64,000 nucleotides of DNA from Kriegella sp963975415 (GCF_963975415.1 NZ_CAXBGN010000011.1:1-64000), one strand, 5' to 3'; positions 17,606 to 26,615 are shown, numbered from the stretch's first letter. The notes: generated by a model from the letters alone, not told the origin. Numbers and translations are program-made.

Positions 17606-18559
17606 TCATCCGTTAAAAACGCCCATTTCGGCATACTTTTCCATGCGCGAATGAACCAATTGTTTTGGTGATAACTTTTCCAGTTCTTGAAAATGGGAAA
17701 TAATTTTGTTTTTTACGATTTCAAATGTCTTTTCTCGATGGCTATGCGCTCCCCCTGCAGGTTCGCGAACAATTTCATCGATCAATTTCAATTTCTTCAT
17801 ATCGGTAGCAGTCAGCTTTAAAGCTTCAGCAGCCTGTTCTTTATACTCCCAACTTCGCCAAAGTATCGAAGAGCAAGATTCTGGTGAAATAACGGAATAC
17901 CATGTATTTTCCAACATCAATACACGATCACCTACACCTATGCCCAAAGCTCCACCAGAAGCACCTTCTCCGATTATAACAACGATTATCGGCACTTTTA
18001 AACGGGTCATCTCCAATATATTACGTGCGATAGCCTCTCCTTGTCCACGTTCTTCGGCTTCAATTCCAGGGTACGCTCCAGGAGTATCGATAAAACATAC
18101 TACGGGAACATTGAATTTTTCTGCAGATTTCATTAATCGCAAGGCTTTTCTATAGCCTTCGGGATTTGCCATTCCAAAATTTCTATACTGCCGTGTTTTG
18201 GTATTATAGCCTTTTTGTTGACCAACGAACATATAGCTTTGGTCACCTATTTTGCCCAAGCCGCCTATCATCGCCTTATCATCTTTTACATTTCTATCGC
18301 CATGCAACTCCAAGAACGTATCGCCACAAATGGCATTGATATAATCTAAAGTATAGGGTCGGTTAGGATGCCGTGACAACTGAACCCGTTGCCAAGCGGT
18401 CAAGTTCTTATAAATTTCTTTGCGTGTCTCGACAAGCTTTTTTTCAATCTGCTTACAAGTCTCAGACACGTCTACATCGCTTTCTTCACCGATTACCATA
18501 CATTTATCAAGCTGATCTTCAAGCTCTTTAATAGGTAATTCGAAATCAAGATATTCCAT
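17606..18559 (-). CDS. accA: Acetyl-CoA carboxylase carboxyltransferase subunit alpha
   Basis: A 317-aa subunit of cytosolic acetyl-CoA carboxylase, the first step of fatty acid synthesis. It starts MEYLDFELPIKELEDQLDK and carries the carboxyltransferase motifs GDRNVKDDKAMIGG, FIDTPGAYPGIEAEERGQGE and the oxyanion-hole GEGASGGALGIGVGD. The length is normal. It is transcribed alone from a TATATTTG promoter. Confidence 0.97.
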   Translation of the reverse strand: MEYLDFELPIKELEDQLDKCMVIGEESDVDVSETCKQIEKKLVETRKEIYKNLTAWQRVQLSRHPNRPYTLDYINAICGDTFLELHGDRNVKDDKAMIGGLGKIGDQSYMFVGQQKGYNTKTRQYRNFGMANPEGYRKALRLMKSAEKFNVPVVCFIDTPGAYPGIEAEERGQGEAIARNILEMTRLKVPIIVVIIGEGASGGALGIGVGDRVLMLENTWYSVISPESCSSILWRSWEYKEQAAEALKLTATDMKKLKLIDEIVREPAGGAHSHREKTFEIVKNKIISHFQELEKLSPKQLVHSRMEKYAEMGVFNG

Positions 18560-18590
18560 GAATTTGGTAAGTTTCTTTTGTTTGTAAAGG

Positions 18591-18598
18591 CAAATATA
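18591..18598 (-). promoter_or_regulatory. -7 element for accA
   Basis: On the minus strand TATATTTG (a perfect TAnnTTTG) lies 31 bp before the accA ATG. No clear TTG is seen at -33. Confidence 0.5.
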
Positions 18599-18736
18599 AA
18601 ATTTTAAAAGACTATGGTCGATCCATATGTCTATTTAAATTCATTAATTATATAAAAATTATTGGGTATCGCATGTAACATCTGGGCAAATCGTCCCACT
18701 ATCTAAATCAATAGCCTTATTATTTTACAGCCATGG

Positions 18737-19816
18737 TTATCGCTTCGCCTGCTGCAACAGATAAAGTGCCAACACGCCAAAAATGATATTAGGTATAATT
18801 ACCGCCAATAAAGGCGAAAATCCCGACTGTTCGGCCAAGGTTCCGAAAACTTTATCAAAAAAGATATAAATAAAAGCCACCCCGATGCCGAATGCCAGAT
18901 TTATACCCATACCCCCACGCCGTTTTACCGAAGAAACCGCTACGGCAATAATCGTAAGAATAAATGCGGTGATCGGCAACGCCCAACGCTTATATTTCAC
19001 CAGAACGTAACTGTTAATATTAGAGGCGCCTTTACGCCTTTGTTCCCTTATAAATTTATTCAACTCGAACAAATTTTTGGTCTCAGCAATATATGAAACT
19101 GGCGTAAGGTCATCTATTTTGAACGAAAAGAGTGTATCAAGTCTTCTTTTGGTTTCTACGATAGCGGTGTCGCCAATCAAACGACGCTTGTTATAGGAAG
19201 TTAACCGATACAAGCTATCTTTTTCAATCCACCGAATGTTGGTTGCCGAAATCTTGAAGTCCAAATTATTATCCTTATTAAAACGTTCGAAGGTAAAATT
19301 ATAACCGATTTGTCTGGCCGGATCGAAACTGCTCACATAGATATAATCGGTTTCATTCAATTGATTGAAAATATTACTGGTGATGCGGTCTTTCTTTCCT
19401 TTTTTAAGGTATTTATACTTAAATTCATTATACCCTTGGCTAGCATTGGGGACAATAAACATAGCCATTACCAACATCAGTACGGCTATAATGGTTGCAC
19501 CGAACAAATACGGTCTTAAAAACCGGCCAAAGGAAACACCCGAACTTAAAATAGCGACAATCTCAGTGTTCCCGGCCAACTTGGAGGTAAAGAATATTAT
19601 TGACAGAAAAAGAAAAATAGGAAACAACAGACTACCTATATAGATGGTGAAATTGAGATAGTAGATAATTATTTCGTTCACCGGGGCCTCATTATCGATC
19701 ATTTTACCGATCTGCTCGGCCAGATTGGCCATAATACCAATAGGAATGAAAAGCAACAACATGACCCCAAAAGTGACCAGGTACCGCTTCAGTATGTATT
19801 TATCTATAATGGTCAC
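18737..19816 (-). CDS. LptF/LptG-family permease
   Basis: A 359-aa inner-membrane protein of the YjgP/YjgQ family. Such proteins form the permease of the LptB2FG exporter, which lifts lipopolysaccharide from the membrane to the outer surface. Three hydrophobic segments near the N-terminus (about 13-35, 54-75 and 99-120), a periplasmic jellyroll region (about 125-260) and three C-terminal segments (275-355) give the typical layout. MTIIDKYILKRYLVTF is the family start. It lies 1 nt after tgt and is surely co-transcribed with it. I cannot decide between LptF and LptG. Confidence 0.9.
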   Translation of the reverse strand: MTIIDKYILKRYLVTFGVMLLLFIPIGIMANLAEQIGKMIDNEAPVNEIIIYYLNFTIYIGSLLFPIFLFLSIIFFTSKLAGNTEIVAILSSGVSFGRFLRPYLFGATIIAVLMLVMAMFIVPNASQGYNEFKYKYLKKGKKDRITSNIFNQLNETDYIYVSSFDPARQIGYNFTFERFNKDNNLDFKISATNIRWIEKDSLYRLTSYNKRRLIGDTAIVETKRRLDTLFSFKIDDLTPVSYIAETKNLFELNKFIREQRRKGASNINSYVLVKYKRWALPITAFILTIIAVAVSSVKRRGGMGINLAFGIGVAFIYIFFDKVFGTLAEQSGFSPLLAVIIPNIIFGVLALYLLQQAKR

Positions 19817-19817
19817 C

Positions 19818-20948
19818 TTATAGTCTTTTGTCCATCTGTTTTACCATCATGGTTTTCCATGATGCGAAATCTCCCGCTAAAATATGCTTTCTAGCCTCAC
19901 GCACCAACCACAGGTAAAACCCAAGATTATGAATTGTCGCTATTTGTTTCCCCAAATATTCGTTCGCAGCGAACAAATGTCTTAAATATGCCTTGGTATA
20001 CTCGGTATCAACAAAAGTAATTCCCATTTCGTCAACAGGCGAAAAATCATCTTCCCACTTTTTATTCTTTATATTAATGGTACCATGTGCTGTGAACAAC
20101 ATACCATTTCGTGCATTTCGCGTGGGCATAACGCAATCGAACATATCTACGCCCAAAGCAATATTCTCAAGAATATTTATGGGTGTTCCCACCCCCATTA
20201 AATAACGGGGCTTGTCTTCGGGTAAAATATCACAAACGATTTCGGCCATGGCATACATTTCGTCAGCTGGTTCTCCGACCGAAAGTCCGCCAATGGCATT
20301 TCCTTCGGCTCCTGCATTGGCTATATATTCGGCAGATTGCCTTCGAAGATCTTTATAAGTAGATCCTTGAACAATCGGAAAAAATGATTGTGTATAATCG
20401 TAGGTATAAGGCACCCTGTCTAAATGTGCAATGCAACGATCCAACCACCTGTGTGTCATATGCATTGACCTCTTGGCATAGTTATAATCACAAGGATAAG
20501 GTGTACATTCATCGAAGGCCATAATGATGTCGGCCCCGATATCGCGTTGTATTTCCATGACATTCTCTGGGGTAAACATATGCATCGACCCATCGATATG
20601 CGATTTAAACTTAACGCCCTCTTCCTTTATTTTTCGATTAGCTGACAATGAATAAACCTGATAACCACCGCTATCGGTCAAAATATTACTGTCCCAGCCC
20701 ATAAACTTATGTAATCCACCGGCCTGTTTTAATATATCGGTTTTGGGGCGAAGAAAAAGGTGGTATGTATTACCCAAAATGATATCGGGCTTAATATCTT
20801 CCTTCAACTCCCGTTGGTGCACGCTCTTCACCGATGCTACCGTGCCTACAGGCATAAAAATAGGTGTTTCGATAACGCCGTGGTCGGTAATCATTGTTCC
20901 GGCCCTTGCCTTACTTTGAGAATCGGTTTGATTAAGGGTAAATTTCAA
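19818..20948 (-). CDS. tgt: Queuine tRNA-ribosyltransferase, TTG start
   Basis: Exchanges the guanine at the wobble position of tRNAs for Asn, Asp, His and Tyr with a queuine precursor. Family motifs are visible: TDSGGYQVYSLS, the catalytic-Asp region around VDMFDCVMPTRNARNG, and GGLSVGEP. The start is taken as TTG at 20948 (L-K-F-T-L-N-Q), giving 376 aa, the usual length. The ATG at 20996 lies upstream of the promoter element TATATTTG (20968-20975) and so cannot be in the transcript. Operon with the LptF/G permease. Confidence 0.95.
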   Translation of the reverse strand: MKFTLNQTDSQSKARAGTMITDHGVIETPIFMPVGTVASVKSVHQRELKEDIKPDIILGNTYHLFLRPKTDILKQAGGLHKFMGWDSNILTDSGGYQVYSLSANRKIKEEGVKFKSHIDGSMHMFTPENVMEIQRDIGADIIMAFDECTPYPCDYNYAKRSMHMTHRWLDRCIAHLDRVPYTYDYTQSFFPIVQGSTYKDLRRQSAEYIANAGAEGNAIGGLSVGEPADEMYAMAEIVCDILPEDKPRYLMGVGTPINILENIALGVDMFDCVMPTRNARNGMLFTAHGTINIKNKKWEDDFSPVDEMGITFVDTEYTKAYLRHLFAANEYLGKQIATIHNLGFYLWLVREARKHILAGDFASWKTMMVKQMDKRL

Positions 20949-20967
20949 TATATTGATTTTAAAGTCG

Positions 20968-20975
20968 CAAATATA
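20968..20975 (-). promoter_or_regulatory. -7 element for tgt
   Basis: TATATTTG on the minus strand, 19 bp before the proposed TTG start. Its position decides the start: the upstream ATG would be untranscribed. Confidence 0.55.
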
Positions 20976-21060
20976 ACCAACTAGAGAGCATAACATCCTT
21001 AAGAAAAAAATAAAGTTCCACAGAAATTCCCCATGGTTGATAAAATATTATAACATCTAC

Positions 21061-21091
21061 TTGTATACACAAAAGATTGCCTTTACTTTTG
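21061..21091 (+). promoter_or_regulatory. Transketolase promoter
   Basis: TTG at 21061-21063, a 20-nt spacer, then TACTTTTG at 21084-21091, a full match to the Bacteroidota promoter. It supports the ATG at 21116 rather than an upstream in-frame start at 21077. Confidence 0.65.
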
Positions 21092-21115
21092 AGGTCATTT
21101 AATGAAAACCGAAAA

Positions 21116-21961
21116 ATGCCGAAAATAGAAGAATTGCAAGATCTTACACAGCAGGTTCGAAGAGACATTCTGCGCATGGTACATAATGTAAATTCAGGTC
21201 ATCCCGGGGGTTCCTTAGGATGTACCGAATTTCTTGTCGCCTTGTACAATGAAGTTATGGAACTAAAGGAAGGGTTTGATATGGATGGTACGAACGAAGA
21301 CCTCTTCTTTCTATCCAACGGACATATTTCTCCCGTTTTTTATAGTGTTCTGGCACGAAGAGGGTATTTCCCTATTAAAGAGCTTAGTACTTTTCGATTG
21401 ATCAATTCACGTTTACAAGGCCACCCTACGACCCATGAAGGTCTTCCCGGAGTACGGGTTGCTTCAGGCTCACTGGGACAAGGTATGTCGGTCGCCATTG
21501 GTGCCGCGTTGGCTAAAAAATTGAACAATGACCAACATTTGATCTATAGTCTGCATGGTGATGGCGAGTTACAGGAGGGTCAAAATTGGGAAGCTATTAT
21601 GTATGCCGCTGGTAATAATGTTGACAACTTAATTTCAACTATCGACTTAAACGGGCAGCAAATCGATGGTGCAACCAAAGATGTTTTACCTATGGGCGAC
21701 ATTGGTGAAAAATTCAGGGTTTTCGGCTGGGATGTTTTGGAAATAAAGGAAGGAAACAATTTAGAAGCTGTAATTAACGGTTTAAAGGAAGCCAAAAGCC
21801 GAACTGGTAAAGGCAAACCTGTCTGTATTATTATGGACACCGTAATGGGACATGGCGTAGATTTTATGATGTACACCCATGCTTGGCACGGTAAAGCACC
21901 CAATGACGAACAACTTAAAACCGCTTTGGCACAAAATGCCGAAACTTTGGGTGACTATTAA
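21116..21961 (+). CDS. Transketolase, N-terminal (thiamine pyrophosphate) subunit
   Basis: A 281-aa half of transketolase carrying the ThDP-binding domain: NSGHPGGSLGCTEFL, the ThDP motif HGDGELQEGQNWEA and DLNGQQIDG. It transfers two-carbon units between sugar phosphates in the non-oxidative pentose phosphate pathway. The enzyme is split into two genes here, as in many Bacteroidota and archaea. The partner begins 64 nt downstream in the same operon. Confidence 0.95.
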   Translation: MPKIEELQDLTQQVRRDILRMVHNVNSGHPGGSLGCTEFLVALYNEVMELKEGFDMDGTNEDLFFLSNGHISPVFYSVLARRGYFPIKELSTFRLINSRLQGHPTTHEGLPGVRVASGSLGQGMSVAIGAALAKKLNNDQHLIYSLHGDGELQEGQNWEAIMYAAGNNVDNLISTIDLNGQQIDGATKDVLPMGDIGEKFRVFGWDVLEIKEGNNLEAVINGLKEAKSRTGKGKPVCIIMDTVMGHGVDFMMYTHAWHGKAPNDEQLKTALAQNAETLGDY

Positions 21962-22025
21962 ACGAAGCTGTACCATCATTAACCCGAGATCCTCGCAATT
22001 GAGAGGGTGATCAAAACAAAATTGA

Positions 22026-22979
22026 ATGAAAAAATATATAGACCAAGGAAAAAACGATACACGTAGCGGCTACGGTGCGGCAATGACCGAATTGGGCAGA
22101 ACCAACCCAAATGTTGTAGCCCTTTGTGCCGATTTGGTAGGCTCTTTAAAAATACAGGAATTCATTGATGAAAACCCGGAACGTTTCTTTCAAATAGGAA
22201 TTGCCGAGGCTAATATGATGGGCATTGCGGCCGGCTTGACAATTGGTGGAAAAATTCCATTTACGGGAACTTTTGCCAATTTCTCTACCGGCAGGGTGTA
22301 CGACCAAATACGACAATCAATCGCCTATTCGGGTAAAAATGTCAAGATATGCGCTTCGCACGCAGGGGTTACCTTAGGTGAAGATGGTGCTACACATCAG
22401 ATTTTAGAAGATATCGGGCTCATGAAAATGCTGCCTGGTATGACCGTGATAAATCCGTGTGACTACAATCAGACAAAAGCTGCTACCTTGGCGATCGCAG
22501 ATCATGAAGGTCCTGTTTATCTTCGGTTCGGTCGACCTAAAGTGGCAAATTTCACCCCTGTCGATCAAAAATTTGAAATCGGAAAGGCATTGATGCTCAA
22601 CGAAGGTACCGATGTGACTATCATCGCCACGGGGCATTTGGTATGGGAAGCATTGATAGCTGCCGAGAACTTGGAAGCCGACGGTATTTCTGCCGAAGTC
22701 ATAAACATTCATACCATTAAACCGTTGGACGAAGAAGCCGTGTTAAAGTCTGTTAAAAAAACAGGTTGTGTCGTGACCGCCGAAGAACACAATTATTTGG
22801 GTGGATTAGGTGAAAGCATCGCCCGAACCCTTGCTAACCAGCATCCTACGCCGCAAGAATTCGTGGCTACCCAAGATACTTTTGGTGAAAGTGGCACTCC
22901 CGAACAGCTTATGGAGAAGTATGGTCTGAACAATAAAGCCATATCAAAAGCCGTTTTGAGGGTATTGAAAAGAAAATGA
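22026..22979 (+). CDS. Transketolase, C-terminal subunit
   Basis: A 317-aa partner of the preceding gene, holding the pyrimidine-binding and C-terminal domains. Visible parts are RSGYGAAMTELGRTNP, FQIGIAEANMMGIAAGL (with the glutamate that activates ThDP), SHAGVTLGEDGATHQ and GPVYLRFGRPK. The length and split are normal for the two-gene form. A hairpin follows directly after the stop. Confidence 0.95.
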   Translation: MKKYIDQGKNDTRSGYGAAMTELGRTNPNVVALCADLVGSLKIQEFIDENPERFFQIGIAEANMMGIAAGLTIGGKIPFTGTFANFSTGRVYDQIRQSIAYSGKNVKICASHAGVTLGEDGATHQILEDIGLMKMLPGMTVINPCDYNQTKAATLAIADHEGPVYLRFGRPKVANFTPVDQKFEIGKALMLNEGTDVTIIATGHLVWEALIAAENLEADGISAEVINIHTIKPLDEEAVLKSVKKTGCVVTAEEHNYLGGLGESIARTLANQHPTPQEFVATQDTFGESGTPEQLMEKYGLNNKAISKAVLRVLKRK

Positions 22980-23005
22980 TAATGGTATCGTTTTTGATAC
23001 CATTA
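22980..23005 (+). terminator. Perfect hairpin after transketolase, weak terminator or processing site
   Basis: TAATGGTATC (22980-22989) pairs with GATACCATTA (22996-23005) around a GTTTTT loop. No T run follows, so it is not a classic terminator. It sits only 20 nt before the next start codon. Confidence 0.4.
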
Positions 23006-23025
23006 CGTATTAAAACGAGAACATT

Positions 23026-23619
23026 ATGAAAAAAGTACAAAAAACACTTCTTGTGGCCGTATTCGCTTTGCTTGGTACGGCCACATTTGCGCAAACTGGT
23101 TCCGGTTTTGGTATTAAGGGTGGTTTAAATTATGGTGGAAATGGGGATTATTTTCATTCCATAGCTGATGCCTACGAAAACCCCGATAAAAATTTAGGAT
23201 ACCATTTCGGCATCTTCGGTAAGTTAGGTAATCGTTTATACCTACGACCTGAATTGATCTATACCCGCATCAAATCAGATTATGACAATGATGAGTTTAA
23301 GATGAGTAAGTTGGATGCCCCTATTCTTGTCGGAGCCAAGATAATCGGGCCTCTGAACGTATTCGCCGGGCCCTCCTTTCAGTATATTTTAGACACTGAT
23401 TTCGAGGGTATAACCATCGGGGATGTTGAAAACGATTTTACTGTTGGCTTAAATATAGGTGCTGGCGTTTCACTAGGCAAGCTAGGCATAGACTTAAGGT
23501 ATGAAAGGGGTTTTACTGAAAACGAAGTTTCCATTATAAACAGCAATAGCATACCAACAGGCGACCGGATCGACACCAGACCCGATCAGCTAATTTTAAG
23601 CCTTTCTTTGAAAATATAA
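23026..23619 (+). CDS. Outer-membrane beta-barrel protein, PorT-like
   Basis: A 197-aa protein with a clear signal peptide (TLLVAVFALLGTATFAQ, cleavage near residue 23). It is followed by alternating strands typical of an eight-stranded barrel (GFGIKGGLNYGG, YHFGIFGKLG, LYLRPELIYTR) and ends LILSLSLKI. It fits the outer-membrane beta-barrel/PorT-like group. No substrate or partner can be inferred. It lies 46 nt after the transketolase C-subunit and may be read through from it. Confidence 0.85.
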   Translation: MKKVQKTLLVAVFALLGTATFAQTGSGFGIKGGLNYGGNGDYFHSIADAYENPDKNLGYHFGIFGKLGNRLYLRPELIYTRIKSDYDNDEFKMSKLDAPILVGAKIIGPLNVFAGPSFQYILDTDFEGITIGDVENDFTVGLNIGAGVSLGKLGIDLRYERGFTENEVSIINSNSIPTGDRIDTRPDQLILSLSLKI

Positions 23620-23645
23620 GAAGCCCAAAATTACGTACAATCACA

Positions 23646-23695
23646 CAAAAAATCCGCTTGGGAATTCCCCCCAAGCGGATTTTTATTTTCTGTTC
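23646..23695. terminator. Bidirectional terminator
   Basis: ATCCGCTTGGG pairs with CCCAAGCGGAT, with an A run before and a T run after, between the convergent barrel protein and FKBP-type lipoprotein genes. Confidence 0.9.
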
Positions 23696-23713
23696 CGTAT
23701 TTAGCCTCTTGAC

Positions 23714-24547
23714 CTATTCTGTATCCAAATAATCGGGAATACCATCTTCGTCGGTATCGATAAGCGTAACATTGCCATCGGCATCGATTTCCAATTCATC
23801 TTTTGTAGGAATGCCATCATTATCATGATCTGCCTCTATGGCAACCAACATTTGAATATTAAAAATAAGTGGCGCATAGCTGGCACCAACATTGGTACTA
23901 TTATAATATCCCAGTCCTGATGGCATAATAATCAGTCCAGAACCGAAATTAGCGACTTCAAAGGTGCCATCTTCATTTTCAATGATTTCGCCACCTGAAT
24001 TGAACTTTGTCACCCCTAGCTTAAATCCTTTTACAAAACTTCCCGGATTCGCCTGAGTCAAAGTTCCTTGTAAATCAAACCATAATGGCTCCCCTAAACG
24101 GCTATCGAAAACATCCCCATCGGTTCGTGTGCCTTCATACCTAAGGTAAATGGAATCTACTACCGTAGGGCTCGGCCCAACACCATCACGCGCCGATAAA
24201 TAGTACATATAGTGCGGTACATTCACTTCCCCATCTTCCAATGCTAAATCCTCGGAAGATAGTAATATCTCTTCTCTTTCCACAAAATCGGACAATGGTA
24301 GTTTTTCGGTATCGCCTTCAGGTATTTCCTCGATTTTGATTTTATAATCAAAATTCTCTGGCGGAGTCGCAAACTCATCGTAGTTGTAAAAATGGGTCTT
24401 TAGAAACTCTTGAATTTCTGCTTCGTTTTCCACCGACACCTCGCTCAAGGCCCGTGGAGGCTCAACTTCAACAGAATCATCATCCTTATTACAAGACAAA
24501 ACGGTAATCATCAAAAAAAACACTGCAAGAATTCTGGGTACGGTCAT
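23714..24547 (-). CDS. FKBP-type peptidyl-prolyl isomerase lipoprotein
   Basis: A 277-aa lipoprotein (lipobox VLSC, Cys19) with a Cys-Asn-Lys-Asp-Asp-Asp start. The central part (about 125-235) carries an FKBP-like fold: DSIYLRYEGTRTDGDVFDS, FVKGFKLGV and the end NIQML. It would catalyse proline isomerisation in secreted proteins, as in the GldI family linked to gliding. The C-terminus adds calcium-binding thrombospondin type 3-like units (DHDNDGIPTKDEL, DTDEDGIPDYLD), unusual for a foldase. Single gene, convergent with the barrel protein. Confidence 0.85.
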   Translation of the reverse strand: MTVPRILAVFFLMITVLSCNKDDDSVEVEPPRALSEVSVENEAEIQEFLKTHFYNYDEFATPPENFDYKIKIEEIPEGDTEKLPLSDFVEREEILLSSEDLALEDGEVNVPHYMYYLSARDGVGPSPTVVDSIYLRYEGTRTDGDVFDSRLGEPLWFDLQGTLTQANPGSFVKGFKLGVTKFNSGGEIIENEDGTFEVANFGSGLIIMPSGLGYYNSTNVGASYAPLIFNIQMLVAIEADHDNDGIPTKDELEIDADGNVTLIDTDEDGIPDYLDTE

Positions 24548-24583
24548 TATTTGCTTTTAAAGGGCGCAAGATACAATTTTCCC

Positions 24584-24591
24584 TATTTTTG
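24584..24591 (+). promoter_or_regulatory. -7 element for the S4-domain gene
   Basis: TATTTTTG matches TAnnTTTG, 33 bp before the ATG at 24624. A -33 TTG is not evident. Confidence 0.45.
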
Positions 24592-24623
24592 CAGAAGTCG
24601 TTAACAAAGAATTGTCACTGAAT

Positions 24624-25052
24624 ATGAGAATAGACAAATACCTATGGTGTATTCGTTATTTTAAGACACGCAACCAAGCCTCTGAAGCGTGCAAAAAGAG
24701 CCATGTAAAAGTCAATGGAAGTGTGGTAAAACCTTCGCGGGAAGTATACCCAATGGATGAGTTGATCGTTCGTAAGAACCAGATAAACCACCAAGTTACC
24801 GTGCTCGACATTCCTAAAAACAGGGTGGGCGCCAAATTGGTCGACATCTACAGAAAAGATACCACACCCACCTCTGCCTTTGAACACACTGAACTTTTAC
24901 AATATTCAAAAGACTACTATCGAAAAAAAGGCGCAGGAAGGCCCACCAAAAAAGACCGTAGGGAAATAGATGATTACCTGGACTCCCCAGCTTCAAAAAA
25001 TACGGACGAAAAAAAGTCGACTACGGACACATCGGAAAAAGAAGACCTTTAA
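24624..25052 (+). CDS. S4-domain RNA-binding protein, Hsp15-like
   Basis: A 142-aa protein. Its N-terminal S4 domain (MRIDKYLWCIRYFKTRNQAS, followed by HVKVNGSVVKPSREV) is typical of Hsp15/HslR, which binds stalled 50S subunits. A basic, then Lys/Glu/Asp-rich low-complexity tail follows. The ATG at 24624 is chosen because the domain begins there; an in-frame TTG at 24612 is less likely. It precedes the PRTase gene by 47 nt, but that gene has its own -7 element. Confidence 0.88.
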   Translation: MRIDKYLWCIRYFKTRNQASEACKKSHVKVNGSVVKPSREVYPMDELIVRKNQINHQVTVLDIPKNRVGAKLVDIYRKDTTPTSAFEHTELLQYSKDYYRKKGAGRPTKKDRREIDDYLDSPASKNTDEKKSTTDTSEKEDL

Positions 25053-25072
25053 TTTTTTAGAAGAGGTTTCGC

Positions 25073-25080
25073 TATCTTTG
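25073..25080 (+). promoter_or_regulatory. -7 element for the phosphoribosyltransferase gene
   Basis: TATCTTTG matches TAnnTTTG, 19 bp before the ATG at 25100. No clear -33 TTG. Confidence 0.45.
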
Positions 25081-25099
25081 ATTCATAAATTTTAGCGGA

Positions 25100-25597
25100 A
25101 TGCAAAACACAATTTTATCACATCAAGAAATACAGCACAAAATACGACGTATCGCCTATCAAATCTATGAGGCCAATGTTGAGGAAAAGGAAATAATTAT
25201 TGCAGGTATCGATGGTGGCGGCCTGAAGTTTGCAAAAAAAATACAGACCGTTTTAAAGAAAATCACGGATGCCACAATTACGCTTTGCAAAGTGAGCATG
25301 GACAAAAGCAACCCGCTGGAAAGTGGCGTGACTACCTCGATACCAGAATCTGCATATATCAATAAATCAGTGGTTTTGGTCGATGATGTTTTAAACTCTG
25401 GTACTACCCTGATCTATGGTGCCCATCATTTTCTTAAAAATCCGCTTAAGCAATTGAAAACTGCCGTCTTGGTCAACAGAAATCATAAAAAATATCCGGT
25501 CAAAGCAGATTATAAGGGAATTTCACTCTCCACATCGCTTCAAGAACACGTACATGTCAATTTTCAGACAAAAAATGATATGGTCTATTTGGATTAG
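25100..25597 (+). CDS. Phosphoribosyltransferase, PyrR/Hpt-like
   Basis: A 165-aa type I PRTase, with the PRPP-binding motif VVLVDDVLNSGTTLIYG near 92-108. These enzymes join a base to phosphoribosyl pyrophosphate. The size and the VNRNHKKYPVKADYKGISL segment resemble PyrR, which combines weak uracil PRTase activity with control of pyrimidine genes, but no pyr gene is nearby. The base used cannot be read. Confidence 0.85.
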   Translation: MQNTILSHQEIQHKIRRIAYQIYEANVEEKEIIIAGIDGGGLKFAKKIQTVLKKITDATITLCKVSMDKSNPLESGVTTSIPESAYINKSVVLVDDVLNSGTTLIYGAHHFLKNPLKQLKTAVLVNRNHKKYPVKADYKGISLSTSLQEHVHVNFQTKNDMVYLD

Positions 25598-25738
25598 CTA
25601 AAGTTTACGCCACATTTATAAATAAACTCCTCTTTCTAAAGCAAAAAAACTCAGGCTTAATTTAAACGGATTTAACGGCCTTAATACACTTTTCGGAAAT
25701 GTCCCCTGCTAAAATTCTATTTGCGGCTACAGGAACTT

Positions 25739-26260
25739 CTAGGAACTCGCTATGAGCGCCTCAACTTCTTTAACAATATCTTCAGGTGCCTTGTTATCGC
25801 ACATTATGGTATGGGCGGCTTTCGTATAAAAAAAGCTTCGTTCGAATAAATGTTTCCCCACAAACTCAGGTAAATCGGCATCGGGTATATTTTTTATCAA
25901 CGGGCGAAAATCTTTTTCTTTGGAGAGTCGTTGCGCTAATTCTTTGATCGACACACGAAGATAGAAGGCATTGGGAGTGTTTTTAAGAATAGTTTCCATG
26001 TTTTTGCCATAACAAGGAGTTCCGCCACCCGTTGAAAGCACTAAGTTTCGCTCTGTCGTCAAAACCTCATTAAGATACTCATGTTCTTTTTTTCTAAAGT
26101 AGAGTTCTCCCTTTTCCTTAAAAATATCCCGGATGGCCATTTTTTCCGATGCAATGATATAATCATCTAAATCTAAAAAATCGAATTTTAGTTTATCGGC
26201 TATTTTTTTACCTATTGTTGTTTTTCCGCTTCCCATGTAGCCTATAAGCACTATTTTCAT
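25739..26260 (-). CDS. aroK: Shikimate kinase
   Basis: A 173-aa cytosolic kinase that phosphorylates shikimate at position 3, the fifth step of the chorismate pathway. It has Walker A GYMGSGKTTIGK (7-18), the shikimate-binding Asp in FLDLDDYI, FRKKEHEYL with the substrate arginine, STGGGTPC, and the lid region FRPL. The length is typical. Single gene. Confidence 0.95.
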   Translation of the reverse strand: MKIVLIGYMGSGKTTIGKKIADKLKFDFLDLDDYIIASEKMAIRDIFKEKGELYFRKKEHEYLNEVLTTERNLVLSTGGGTPCYGKNMETILKNTPNAFYLRVSIKELAQRLSKEKDFRPLIKNIPDADLPEFVGKHLFERSFFYTKAAHTIMCDNKAPEDIVKEVEALIASS

Positions 26261-26334
26261 TGTTCTAATTTGATACGAAAATGGTGTATTTTCATCTCAT
26301 TTCAAAGAAATTTAAAATTTCTCCCCAAATGTTC

Positions 26335-26364
26335 TTGGTAAATTAATTAATGATCTTATATTTG
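26335..26364 (+). promoter_or_regulatory. tRNA-Lys promoter
   Basis: TTG at 26335-26337, a 19-nt spacer, then TATATTTG at 26357-26364, a perfect Bacteroidota promoter, 31 bp before the tRNA. Confidence 0.75.
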
Positions 26365-26395
26365 CACCCGCTAACAGCAATAGGAAATTTATTTT

Positions 26396-26468
26396 GACCT
26401 GGTAGCTCAGTTGGTAGAGCATCTCCCTTTTAAGGAGAGGGTCCTGGGTTCGAGCCCCAGCCAGGTCA
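26396..26468 (+). tRNA. tRNA-Lys (anticodon TTT)
   Basis: A complete 73-nt cloverleaf. The acceptor stem is GACCTGG/CCAGGTC with discriminator A; the D stem is GCTC/GAGC; the anticodon stem TCTCC/GGAGA encloses loop CTTTTAA with anticodon TTT; and the T arm is CTGGG-TTCGAGC-CCCAG. The 3' CCA is not encoded. It has its own promoter and terminator. Confidence 0.97.
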
Positions 26469-26489
26469 CTTTTAAAGCTTAAAACTTAG

Positions 26490-26525
26490 AATTCCAACTT
26501 ATGAAAATAGGTTGGAATTTTTGTT
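26490..26525 (+). terminator. tRNA-Lys terminator
   Basis: AATTCCAAC (26490-26498) pairs with GTTGGAATT (26511-26519), followed by a T-rich tract. Confidence 0.8.
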
Positions 26526-26615
26526 TTTGGTCCTGTTTCATAGGATTTTCAAGGATCAAGAGGATCAAGAACAATTGTTGTGTTTATGCAAAGATCAGCT
26601 TCACGAGATTTTAAA

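Noticed and set aside
26396..26468. tRNA-Lys as an integration site (attB) for a mobile island covering the accessory region
   Set aside because: No direct repeat of the tRNA 3' end, no integrase and no conjugation or phage gene was found in the window.
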